Positions 47,335 through 56,459 of a stretch of 64,000 nucleotides of DNA are shown one piece after another. Made by a program: the position numbers and the translations under genes. Each line of letters opens with the position of its first letter. Position 1 is the stretch's first letter. The notes under the pieces are model-generated. The model made no database searches, was not told the DNA's origin, and saw only the letters and a list, made by a program, of their open reading frames with translations. The DNA is from Nitrospirota bacterium (GTDB taxonomy: Bacteria; Nitrospirota; Thermodesulfovibrionia; Thermodesulfovibrionales; SM23-35): contig JBFMCL010000012.1 in the NCBI GenBank assembly GCA_040754395.1, positions 23,206 through 87,205 of the forward strand, read 5' to 3'.

Positions 47335-48984
47335 TCACGGAATCAGGGTGACTTTTACCGCATCTGCACTGGTGCTCGTCGGATATGGTTGAGACAGCAC
47401 CGTTACCTTATACCGTACTCCCGCATTAAAGTAATACGTCCCCAGATTGTTCCAGACGCCGCCGTTCTTCTGCTGGTCGACACTGACCCGTGTTTTCCCG
47501 CCTGCATGCTCGATATCCACAGGGACGCTTGCGCTTCTTGACGACCATGCGGTCCACCACATCGATACATCATATGCACCGGTATAGGACGGACTGAAAT
47601 GCCATGAAAAGGTGGCCCCGTTGCGGCTCCAGACCGAATCGTTTCCATAAGGGCTTGCCCCGCCCGAGACATCCCATACGCCTGTCATGGAAGTTCGGCT
47701 GTCGCGATTGTCTATCACAATCTCCTCCGCATAATCCGAGATGAACTGAAATGCCACTGCATCCGCAGCGGTGCTCACGGTTGCGCCGTCTGCCGCGGTG
47801 ACCGTTACACTCCCGGGTCCCTGAAAATAATATTTCCCCAGGCTGTTCCACATTCCTGAATCCTTCTGCTGGTTTACTGTAATGCTTTCCGTGCCCCCTT
47901 GATAGGTAACGGTTACCGGAACACTGGCCGCCCTGGATGGCCAGCCGGACCACCACATCATCACCTCGTATATTCCGGGTACCGGGGGATTGATCTGCCA
48001 GGTATACGTTGTACCGTTGCGCGACCACAGGCTGTCTGCCCCGTACGGATGCTTCCCTCCTGATATGCTCCACGTGCCGGTATATGAAGTGCCGGGGTCT
48101 CCGTTATCCACAACATTCAGGGCGTAAGGATCGCTCTCAAAGACCGCTTCGATGGTGTGGGGTGCGGTAATGTTGGTAAAGGTATAGGAAGCAACCGCCC
48201 CTGCGGAGATTCCGTCTATTTTCACATCCGACAGCAGATATCCATCATTTGCGGAAATGCTGTAGGTTTTGCTCGCACCATGCGTGACCACCGAAGTACC
48301 TGAGGGAGATATGATACCCCCGTTCGAGGCTTTGGCCGTCATAGTATATGTCTTTACCGCAAACACCGCCGCAACCGTTCTTGAAGCATTCATAGTGACG
48401 GTACATAAACCCATGCCTGAACATGCACCCTCCCATCCGCTGAATGTGGAATCCGCATTCGGCGCAGCCGTTAATGTGACCGATGCGCCTGAATTATATG
48501 ATTCGGTACAATCCGAACCGCAACTTATCCCGGCAGGAGAAGAGGTCACCATTCCTGAACCCGTTCCGGCTTTGCTGACCGTAAGGAGATACTGCTGAAT
48601 CGGTTTGGGGATAGTCCTGCTGATCTCATTCGACAATTTGCTCTCCTGGCCTGATACATTGTACGCAGTGACTGCGAAATAGTAGGTCGTTCCTTCCGCC
48701 AAATTAGTTACCGTGTGCGTGGTAACGTTACCCGCGTCGATTTTCTGCGCATAGGATCGGGAAGCTGTACCGTAGTGCACCCGGTACCCTGCGAGGTTGG
48801 TTATCGGGGTTCCGTCCTCGTTGGCGGTGGGCGCTTTCCAGACCAGAGTCGTCTGGGCCGGATATGCATTCGAACCAATGACTGCCAGCGAGATAATACA
48901 CAGTGCACTGAAGAAAAATACAAATGCCTGAATCGGAGAAAATCTGTTCCTTGATTTTGCTGCTCTGTTGCGTTGTACCTTCAT
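47335..48984 (-). CDS. Secreted FnIII / InlB-like repeat / golvesin-like protein under tandem riboswitch control
   Basis: 549 residues. Signal or anchor segment ~20-44, FnIII domain ~45-128 (TTLVWKAPTANEDGTPI...YYFAVTAYNVSGQESKLSNEISR). Two divergent InlB B-like repeats follow (~130-290, GISCGSDCTESYNSGASVTLTA and GGIISPSG). Two golvesin C-terminal-like domains end it (~295-415, ~420-549; YGADSLWSRNGTTYTWQ, MWWSGWPSRAASVPV). The ATG has GGAGG 9 nt upstream, and that site can pair with a segment just after the proximal riboswitch. Likely an extracellular matrix or polysaccharide-associated protein. Its domains recur in the proteins at 8800 and 21321, linking it to the polymer locus. Confidence 0.88.
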   Translation of the reverse strand: MKVQRNRAAKSRNRFSPIQAFVFFFSALCIISLAVIGSNAYPAQTTLVWKAPTANEDGTPITNLAGYRVHYGTASRSYAQKIDAGNVTTHTVTNLAEGTTYYFAVTAYNVSGQESKLSNEISRTIPKPIQQYLLTVSKAGTGSGMVTSSPAGISCGSDCTESYNSGASVTLTAAPNADSTFSGWEGACSGMGLCTVTMNASRTVAAVFAVKTYTMTAKASNGGIISPSGTSVVTHGASKTYSISANDGYLLSDVKIDGISAGAVASYTFTNITAPHTIEAVFESDPYALNVVDNGDPGTSYTGTWSISGGKHPYGADSLWSRNGTTYTWQINPPVPGIYEVMMWWSGWPSRAASVPVTVTYQGGTESITVNQQKDSGMWNSLGKYYFQGPGSVTVTAADGATVSTAADAVAFQFISDYAEEIVIDNRDSRTSMTGVWDVSGGASPYGNDSVWSRNGATFSWHFSPSYTGAYDVSMWWTAWSSRSASVPVDIEHAGGKTRVSVDQQKNGGVWNNLGTYYFNAGVRYKVTVLSQPYPTSTSADAVKVTLIP

Positions 48985-48988
48985 GAAC

Positions 48989-49044
48989 GCACCTCCATTG
49001 TCTGAATTTTCAAAGCCGCACGAGATTCACTGCACTGGAAGTGC
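48989..49044 (-). promoter_or_regulatory. Shine-Dalgarno / anti-Shine-Dalgarno pair
   Basis: On the - strand GCACTTCC (49044-49037), directly after the proximal aptamer, can pair with GGAGGTGC (48996-48989), the ribosome site of the gene starting at 48984. Seven of eight pairs are Watson-Crick and one is G-U. This suggests translational gating by the proximal aptamer. Confidence 0.6.
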
Positions 49045-49049
49045 TGTTA

Positions 49050-49134
49050 TCGTCCGGCAACCCTGCTGCCTTATCCCTTCAGGGACTTAGGCCAGTGGCT
49101 TTGCGTCCAACCCTTTCGGGTTGTTTGCCTTTTT
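49050..49134 (-). ncRNA. GEMM-I (c-di-GMP-I type) riboswitch aptamer, proximal
   Basis: The - strand reads GGCAAAC, a P2 hairpin with a GAAA tetraloop (CCCGAAAGGG), GGACGCAAAGCC, GGCCTAAG (tetraloop receptor) and GCAGCAGGGTTGCCGG. These match the Vc2-type consensus in order and spacing. The position equivalent to Vc2 G20 is G, as in c-di-GMP binders. Some GEMM-I RNAs bind 3',3'-cGAMP, so ligand choice is not proven. Placed 66 nt upstream of the start codon at 48984. Confidence 0.9.
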
Positions 49135-49142
49135 CGGTTCAT

Positions 49143-49178
49143 AAAAAAGGCCTGTTTCCGCAGAGAAACAGGCCTTTT
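49143..49178 (-). terminator. Intrinsic terminator between the tandem aptamers
   Basis: 14-bp perfect stem on the - strand (AAAAGGCCTGTTTC with GAAACAGGCCTTTT), 6-nt loop, then six U. It lies between the distal aptamer (49200-49284) and the proximal one, so it is the probable expression platform of the distal aptamer. Confidence 0.88.
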
Positions 49179-49199
49179 CCGTTCTCAAGATTCCTGCTT

Positions 49200-49284
49200 C
49201 TTCGGCAACCCGGCTATCCTGTTCGCGCCCCCCGCAGGACCCGTGGCTTTGTGCCCCCTGGTTACCCAGGGTTTACCTTTCTCG
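49200..49284 (-). ncRNA. GEMM-I type riboswitch aptamer, distal
   Basis: The - strand reads GGTAAACC, a hairpin closed by a GTAA loop, GGGGCACAAAGCCACGGGTCCT and GGATAGCCGGGTTGCCG. Core GEMM-I elements (GxAAAC, CAAAGCC, GGATAGCCGGGTTGCCG) are present. The tetraloop and receptor differ from those of the proximal aptamer, so the two are distinct subtypes. It is the first aptamer transcribed. Confidence 0.85.
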
Positions 49285-49341
49285 GAAACACTGTCTGCAT
49301 ATCCTCTCACATGGTGCGAGAGAATTTGTTCGTCTGATTTT

Positions 49342-49385
49342 AGTGTAATCGGCGGATGCCCCATTTGTCGGTGACAGTCATCACA
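49342..49385 (-). promoter_or_regulatory. Crp-like site and promoter for the riboswitch-controlled gene at 47335-48984
   Basis: TGTGATGACTGTCACC on the - strand (49385-49370) matches TGTGA-N6-TCACA at 9/10. TACACT at 49347-49342 lies 22 nt downstream and could be the -10, placing the box near -42. TAAAAT at 49342-49337 is an alternative -10. The layout matches that before 51888. Confidence 0.55.
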
Positions 49386-49473
49386 TTTTGTGGAGACCTG
49401 CGGAATATCTGAGACGAATCCCGGAGGGGTGGGCTGTGTTCAGGGAATACTGAACATGCGTCTTTTTGACAGC

Positions 49474-49524
49474 AGAGAAAAAGAATCGGAAAGGGAAAGG
49501 GATACCCAGTACCCCTTCCCTTTC
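49474..49524 (-). terminator. Intrinsic terminator after the DUF1566 protein at 49531
   Basis: On the - strand, 7 nt after the stop, a ~14-bp stem (GAAAGGGAA... with ...TTCCCTTTC at 49489-49524) is followed by a T-rich TTCTTTTTCT. It separates this transcript from the riboswitch leader of the next gene. Confidence 0.75.
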
Positions 49525-49530
49525 TGCGGG

Positions 49531-51888
<2,358 letters not shown>

Positions 51889-51891
51889 AAG

Positions 51892-51947
51892 AGTATCTCC
51901 CTTTGTTTAGTTATCCGGCCGTCCCAGATGCAGTTTCAGGAAATACT
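51892..51947 (-). promoter_or_regulatory. Shine-Dalgarno / anti-Shine-Dalgarno pair
   Basis: AGTATTTCC on the - strand (51947-51939), just after the proximal aptamer, can pair with GGAGATACT (51900-51892), the ribosome site of the gene at 51888: eight Watson-Crick pairs plus one G-U. The sequence differs from the equivalent pair at 48989-49044, but complementarity is kept. Confidence 0.62.
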
Positions 51948-51950
51948 GTA

Positions 51951-52036
51951 TCCGTCCGGCAGCCCTGCAGCCGTATCCCGTTCAGAACTTAGGCCAGCAG
52001 CTTTGCGTCCAACCCTTTCGGGTTGTTTGCCTTTTT
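51951..52036 (-). ncRNA. GEMM-I (c-di-GMP-I type) riboswitch aptamer, proximal
   Basis: The - strand has GGCAAAC, a GAAA-capped P2, GGACGCAAAGC, GGCCTAAG and GGCTGCAGGGCTGCCGG. It is nearly identical to the proximal aptamer at 49050-49134, with compensating-type changes in the last stem (GTTGCC to GCTGCC). About 60 nt upstream of the start codon. Confidence 0.9.
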
Positions 52037-52048
52037 CGTTGCTCAAAC

Positions 52049-52083
52049 AAAAAAAGCCTGTTTCCTCAAAGGGAAACAGGCTT
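52049..52083 (-). terminator. Intrinsic terminator between the tandem aptamers
   Basis: On the - strand AAGCCTGTTTCC pairs with GGAAACAGGCTT around a 6-nt loop, followed by seven U (52055-52049). Same core sequence and same position as the terminator at 49143-49178. Confidence 0.88.
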
Positions 52084-52104
52084 CTTCGGTTCGAAAAGCG
52101 CTGT

Positions 52105-52192
52105 TTCTTCGGCAGCCCGGCTGTCCTTATCAAAATCTTTCAGGACCCGCGGCTTTGTGCCCCCCGGTTACCCGGGGTTTACCCTTTCGGAA
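52105..52192 (-). ncRNA. GEMM-I type riboswitch aptamer, distal
   Basis: The - strand has GGGTAAACCC, a GTAA-capped hairpin, GGGGGCACAAAGCCGCGGGTCCT and GGACAGCCGGGCTGCCG. It is the counterpart of the distal aptamer at 49200-49284 and shares its loop type. Confidence 0.85.
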
Positions 52193-52253
52193 ACCTTAGT
52201 TCTCTTATGTCTCTTTAGAAAGATCTCCAGAGCATGTCTGCTCTTTTGCCTAC

Positions 52254-52296
52254 ATTGTATATGATGTGTAGCATCATTTCTGTGATTTGTATCACA
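52254..52296 (-). promoter_or_regulatory. Crp-like site and class II promoter for the riboswitch-controlled gene at 49531-51888
   Basis: TGTGATACAAATCACA on the - strand (52296-52281) is a 10/10 match to TGTGA-N6-TCACA. TACAAT (52259-52254) is a 5/6 match to the -10 hexamer, 21 nt downstream. Taking the base 7 nt after the hexamer as +1, the box centre is at -41.5, the class II Crp position. Confidence 0.72.
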
Positions 52297-52310
52297 AATA
52301 TTGCATTTTC

Positions 52311-54194
52311 TTATTCTGTTTCAGATACTGCCATCCCCCGCACCGGAACCGTGGAAAATTTTTTCTTTTTGTGACTGACCGCTCTCCGGACCTTTTTCAT
52401 ATGTACCCCATAAGCGGTCTTTTCCTTCCCTGCCTTTGAGGTCGATGACCAGTGCCAGGAATTGCTCATATTTCTGAAGCCCATCCTGTCCAGCCATGCT
52501 GATGTATCTGTCTCCCCGTAGTGCATGAGGCTGTCAAGCTCCACGATATTCGGGAGTCTCCAGTCGGTATAGTGAGCACTGTATTCAAGGCAATTATACC
52601 TGCCCGGGTTTTCATTCATTTCTGTTATGGTAATCAGGGCTCCGCTCCAATTCTCTTTGTGTAAGCAGCCCCAGTCCTTCATCCACATCAGACCGGTGAG
52701 TGAATCGGTAATCGTCCCGTCGCCGTTGTCAACAAAACGCGGCTCGGGCCATGCGGTCCCTGGCACAATATCTCCGTCATCGCCAAAGGCAAAACTTTCG
52801 GTCTGTCCGGTTACGGGTATTTCGTACGGACTCCCCTGGGTTGTGCTGCGTACTGCCATGGTGTAGTTCTTTTTCGATTTTCTGGAAGAGGTTTCAATTC
52901 CGTGGGCGAGATGTAGCATTCTTGCCTGGATCGCTCCGGAGTGTGTAGTAGACGACCAGTACCAGGATTTTTGCATATTGCTGAATCCCGTGCTGTTCAG
53001 CCATGCAGTGGTATCAGTCTCTCCATAATGCAGGAGACTGTTCATCTCCTTGATATTCGGCATTCTCCAGTCAGCATACTGGGCGCTGTACCCGGTACAT
53101 GAATACGTTCCAGGATTACTGTTCAGACGCGCAATTGCATCAACTGCATCGCTCCATTTCTTTCTCTTGAGACACCCTCCGTCCCTCAGCCACATAAGCC
53201 CGGTAAGTGTATCCGTTACTGTGCCGTCCTTGTGATTAATGAACCTCGGCTCAGGCCATTCAATTCCCGCCCTGATATCCCCGTCATCACCGGATGCAGA
53301 ACTTTCTGTCTGTCCTGTTGCGGGCAAAAATGAAAAATAACTGTCTGCGATAGTCCCGTCAGACATATTCAGGAAATATGCACGTATGGTATGACCGGCG
53401 GCAACACTGGAAAAAGTATAGGTGCCCGCAGTTCCTGCAGGGGTATCGTCTACTATGATTTTTGCTATCGAATATCCGACATCTGCAGTTATGCTGAATA
53501 CCTGCGTTGACCCGTGGGTGACCGCAACAGCGCCGGAGGGTGCAATGCTTCCTCCTTTTCCTGCAGAGGCCTTAATGGTATATGTCTTGATTATGAATTT
53601 TGCCGTAACACTCTTTGCCGTTTCCATTGTCACAGTACAACTGCCGGTTCCGGTGCACGCCCCGGACCATCCGGTGAAGAAAGAACCCGGATCTGGCGAT
53701 GCAGAAAGGGTTACAGAAGCTGCCGCAAGGTATATCTCCGAACAGTCAGAGCCGCAGGAGATGCCGGCAGGAGAGGAGTTCACCGAGCCTGAACCGGTTC
53801 CGCTTTTGCTGACTGTCAGTAAATTTGTTGAAGGCGGTGGAGGCTGCGGTGGATTCGGCCCAGTAATCGTCCTGCCGATTTCATTCGAATATTTGCTCTC
53901 TTTTTGTGAAGTATTGTAGGCGGTAACCGCAAAATAGTAGGTTGCTCCCTCAGAAAGACCGGAAACTGTCTTCATTGTGTTGTTGCCGACATCTATGCTT
54001 TGGGAATAGCTGCGTGATACAGTTCCGTAATAGATCTTGTATCCCGCAAGGTCAGTCAGAGGTGTGCCGTCTTCATTGACAGTCGGGGGATGCCAGGAAA
54101 GGGTTGTACTGCCTGCAAAGGCGGCACTTGTACCAAGCAAATAAATGAATACTAAAGCACATGCAGTGAGGAACCCCTTATGTCGTGTATGCAA
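52311..54194 (-). CDS. Secreted FnIII / InlB-like / double DUF1566 protein
   Basis: 627 residues, paralogue of the protein at 49531. Signal peptide to ~28 (CALVFIYLLGTSAAFA), FnIII ~29-115, short proline linker, InlB-like repeats ~125-280. Two DUF1566 domains follow (~295-455 and ~465-625; KDGTVTDTLTGLMWLRDG, YADWRMPNIKEMNSLLHYG, WYWSSTT). The start is TTG; an in-frame TAA lies three codons upstream and the ribosome site is weak (ACAGG), so reduced translation or a damaged 5' end is possible. Unlike its two neighbours it has no riboswitch leader. A different conserved element lies further upstream at 54399-54438. Confidence 0.87.
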   Translation of the reverse strand: MHTRHKGFLTACALVFIYLLGTSAAFAGSTTLSWHPPTVNEDGTPLTDLAGYKIYYGTVSRSYSQSIDVGNNTMKTVSGLSEGATYYFAVTAYNTSQKESKYSNEIGRTITGPNPPQPPPPSTNLLTVSKSGTGSGSVNSSPAGISCGSDCSEIYLAAASVTLSASPDPGSFFTGWSGACTGTGSCTVTMETAKSVTAKFIIKTYTIKASAGKGGSIAPSGAVAVTHGSTQVFSITADVGYSIAKIIVDDTPAGTAGTYTFSSVAAGHTIRAYFLNMSDGTIADSYFSFLPATGQTESSASGDDGDIRAGIEWPEPRFINHKDGTVTDTLTGLMWLRDGGCLKRKKWSDAVDAIARLNSNPGTYSCTGYSAQYADWRMPNIKEMNSLLHYGETDTTAWLNSTGFSNMQKSWYWSSTTHSGAIQARMLHLAHGIETSSRKSKKNYTMAVRSTTQGSPYEIPVTGQTESFAFGDDGDIVPGTAWPEPRFVDNGDGTITDSLTGLMWMKDWGCLHKENWSGALITITEMNENPGRYNCLEYSAHYTDWRLPNIVELDSLMHYGETDTSAWLDRMGFRNMSNSWHWSSTSKAGKEKTAYGVHMKKVRRAVSHKKKKFSTVPVRGMAVSETE

Positions 54195-54631
54195 TACCTG
54201 TTATACCCATCCTCATGTTTTTTTCATAAAACAATCATCCGGAATAGAATAGCAAGATACATACCACATACCTATATCGGATTTAACAATTTGATTTATA
54301 ATGATATTATTTCGTGTGAGAGATTTGCGTCCTTTTGACACACAATGAACTGTATGGAAATACCTACGAAACATGAATACACTATAATCCCAGATCCCGC
54401 CATAAACAACTCAAACGTTTGGCAAACAGGTCATTGCGAGTACCTGAAAGGTGCGCGGCAATCTCAGATGATAAGACAAGATTGCTTTGCTATACTCACA
54501 GTGACTATGTGTATCGCTGGACTTGAGATTAAGAGTATTTATAAAATTATGAAGAGAAGGAAAGACAGATTAATACATGTATGATAATCCATACACCTGT
54601 GTATAAATAAGACACAGATACAGATGAGGGC
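54195..54631. other. 437-bp intergenic region
   Basis: AT-rich gap between the start of the DUF1566 gene and the end of the response-regulator gene, both on the - strand. It holds the 40-nt element at 54399-54438. A 79-codon + strand frame at 54345 has no ribosome site and no recognisable content. No riboswitch or tRNA is seen. Confidence 0.6.
54399..54438 (-). promoter_or_regulatory. 40-nt element with CAAACGTTTG palindrome, copy 1
   Basis: Matches the reverse complement of 62527-62566 at 36 of 40 positions. On the - strand it reads ATGACC, 17 nt containing the palindrome, then AGTTGT, i.e. a weak promoter layout with an operator-like spacer. It is oriented toward the gene starting at 54194, ~200 nt downstream. 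Confidence 0.55.
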
Positions 54632-55987
54632 TTAGAATTTCTTGAAATCTTCGGGTCTGATATTATATTTTTTCAGAAGGTTATAGAGGTCAGCCCGGTA
54701 TTTTCCTGCAAGTTGCGCTGCCTTGCTGACATTGCCCCTGGTCAGTTCAAGAAGGCTGATGAGGTATTTCCTCTCAAATTTCGCCTTTGACTCTCTGAGA
54801 GGCTGCAGCGGTTCTGAAGGACTTGAAGGCAGAACCAGCTCTTCAGTAAGAATATCGTGCCTGCTCATAGCAACTGCATATTCAATGGTATTTTCAAGTT
54901 CCCGTATATTTCCCGGCCAGTCATGAAGCATAAGCTTCTGCATGGCAGGATGGCTCACGCCCTGTATTGCCTTGTTCGTCTGCTGACTGAATTTTTTCAG
55001 GAAATGCTCAACGAGCATCGGGATATCCTCTTTTCTTTCTCTGAGAGGCGGTATCAGAATAGGAATCACATGAATCCGGTAGAAAAGATCCTCCCGGAAT
55101 GTACCCTCCTCCATCATTGCTTTCAGATCCTTATTTGTTGCAACAATAACGCGGACATCCACTTCCACCGGTATCAGACTGCCGACAGGATAGAACTGCC
55201 GCTCCTGCAGAAACCTCAGCAGTTTAACCTGTGTCGCAAGCGGCATGTCTCCGATCTCATCCAGAAAAACACTCCCCTTGTCTGCCTGGAGCAACAATCC
55301 CCCTGAACTCTTGAATGCTCCGGTGAATGCCCCCTTCTCATATCCGAAGAGCTCGCTTTCAAGAAGTGTCTCCGGTATTGCCGCGCAGTTTATGGCAAGA
55401 AACGGTTGATCTTTCCGGGAGCTTGCAAGGTGAATGGTTTTCGCAATCAGTTCTTTCCCTGTTCCGCTTTCTCCATGGATAAAAACAGTCGAGTCAGTCT
55501 GCGAGACAAGAGATACCTGTTCCAGAACGCTGTGCATTTTTGCACTCTTGCCGATGATATTCCTGAAATCATACTTCTCGGAGAGAAGTCCCTGGAGCCT
55601 CTTGATTTCCCTGGCAAGCATCGTATTTTTCAGGGCATTTTCTATTTGCAGCAGGAGCTCGCGGTGATCAAAGGGTTTTGTTAAGTAATTATACGCTCCC
55701 ATTTTTATCGCCTCCACAGCGCTGTCGATACTCCCGTACGCCGTGAGAATGATAACCGGCATTTCGGGGTTTATTGCATGCAACTCTTTCATAAGCACTA
55801 TACCGTCCCTGCTGTCCAACTGAAGATCGACCACCGCAAGATTGATGATATGCTCTCTCATCCTGTTCAGTGCCTTTTCTTCATCAGAAGCTGTCACAAC
55901 CTCGTAATCTGACGATTCAAGGCGTATCTTCAGCAATTCCAGGAGGTTTACATCATCGTCTACGACAAGTATTTTCTGACGGGACAC
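54632..55987 (-). CDS. glrR: Sigma54-dependent response regulator, GlrR/QseF-like
   Basis: 451 residues. Receiver domain ~1-120 with phospho-acceptor Asp in AVVDLQLDSRDG. AAA+ domain ~140-375 has Walker A GESGTGKE, the sigma54-contacting GAFTGA loop and Walker B VFLDEIGDMP. C-terminal Fis-type helix-turn-helix is GNVSKAAQLAGKYRADLYNLLKKY. The last ~50 residues resemble enterobacterial GlrR, which ends in a similar NVTQAARMAGRNRTEFYKLL segment. It should activate sigma54 promoters when phosphorylated by the kinase encoded upstream. Gene order kinase-lipoprotein-regulator matches glrK-qseG-glrR. Confidence 0.88.
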   Translation of the reverse strand: MSRQKILVVDDDVNLLELLKIRLESSDYEVVTASDEEKALNRMREHIINLAVVDLQLDSRDGIVLMKELHAINPEMPVIILTAYGSIDSAVEAIKMGAYNYLTKPFDHRELLLQIENALKNTMLAREIKRLQGLLSEKYDFRNIIGKSAKMHSVLEQVSLVSQTDSTVFIHGESGTGKELIAKTIHLASSRKDQPFLAINCAAIPETLLESELFGYEKGAFTGAFKSSGGLLLQADKGSVFLDEIGDMPLATQVKLLRFLQERQFYPVGSLIPVEVDVRVIVATNKDLKAMMEEGTFREDLFYRIHVIPILIPPLRERKEDIPMLVEHFLKKFSQQTNKAIQGVSHPAMQKLMLHDWPGNIRELENTIEYAVAMSRHDILTEELVLPSSPSEPLQPLRESKAKFERKYLISLLELTRGNVSKAAQLAGKYRADLYNLLKKYNIRPEDFKKF

Positions 55988-56000
55988 AGGCTTATCCCTC

Positions 56001-56459
56001 CTACCGGAGCAACTCTTTCTTCATCTCCTGGATCTTCACATCAACCTCTTTTGACCTCTCTATGACTACAAGGACACCTATCCATATCCTTGCCTGTTCT
56101 GCCAGATGACTTGCAGGATACTCGCGCAGCAGTCTCTCAAAAAAAAGACGGGATTTCCGGTAGTCCTTTTTCGGATTCCTGAAATGCGCAGCAGCAAGTC
56201 CCAGGTTGAACAATGCTTCATCCGCAAGGGGCATCTCCGGATATATTTCAAGCACTGCGTTGCCGAATTCCATGGCACGCTCGTAATTCCCTTTCTCCAG
56301 CATTTTTTTTGCAGCTGCAAGCTGTTCAGAGGCCTGTTCCCGGTGCAAAGCCTCTTTTCTCAAACCCTGTTCAATCGCGCAACCGCTCAAACCTGCCCAC
56401 ATCAGGCAGGCAACAAAAAAATAAATGTACTTCCCTGTCCGGAGTTGTTTTCTGCCCAT
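56001..56459 (-). CDS. TPR-like outer-membrane lipoprotein in the position of QseG
   Basis: 152 residues. Lipoprotein signal with lipobox LSGC. The rest is helical with tetratricopeptide-like segments: EQLAAAKKMLEKGNYERAMEFGNAVLEIYPEMPLADEALFNLGLAAAH and YRKSRLFFERLLREYPASHLAEQARIWI. It overlaps the kinase gene by 58 bp and lies 13 bp before the regulator gene. In enterobacteria the QseG lipoprotein between GlrK and GlrR modulates the kinase from the outer membrane. The sequence is shorter than QseG, so homology is suggested mainly by position. Confidence 0.8.
   Translation of the reverse strand: MGRKQLRTGKYIYFFVACLMWAGLSGCAIEQGLRKEALHREQASEQLAAAKKMLEKGNYERAMEFGNAVLEIYPEMPLADEALFNLGLAAAHFRNPKKDYRKSRLFFERLLREYPASHLAEQARIWIGVLVVIERSKEVDVKIQEMKKELLR

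Noticed and set aside
47186..47392. 68-codon + strand reading frame between the decarboxylase gene and the convergent gene
   Set aside because: It contains the intrinsic terminator hairpin and overlaps the end of the - strand gene; no ribosome site.
54421..54440. Sigma54-type -24/-12 promoter (TGGCA...TTGC)
   Set aside because: The GG to GC spacing is 13 nt rather than the required 10.
54345..54584. 79-codon + strand reading frame in the intergenic gap
   Set aside because: No ribosome site, no recognisable content, and it covers the conserved 40-nt element that points the other way.
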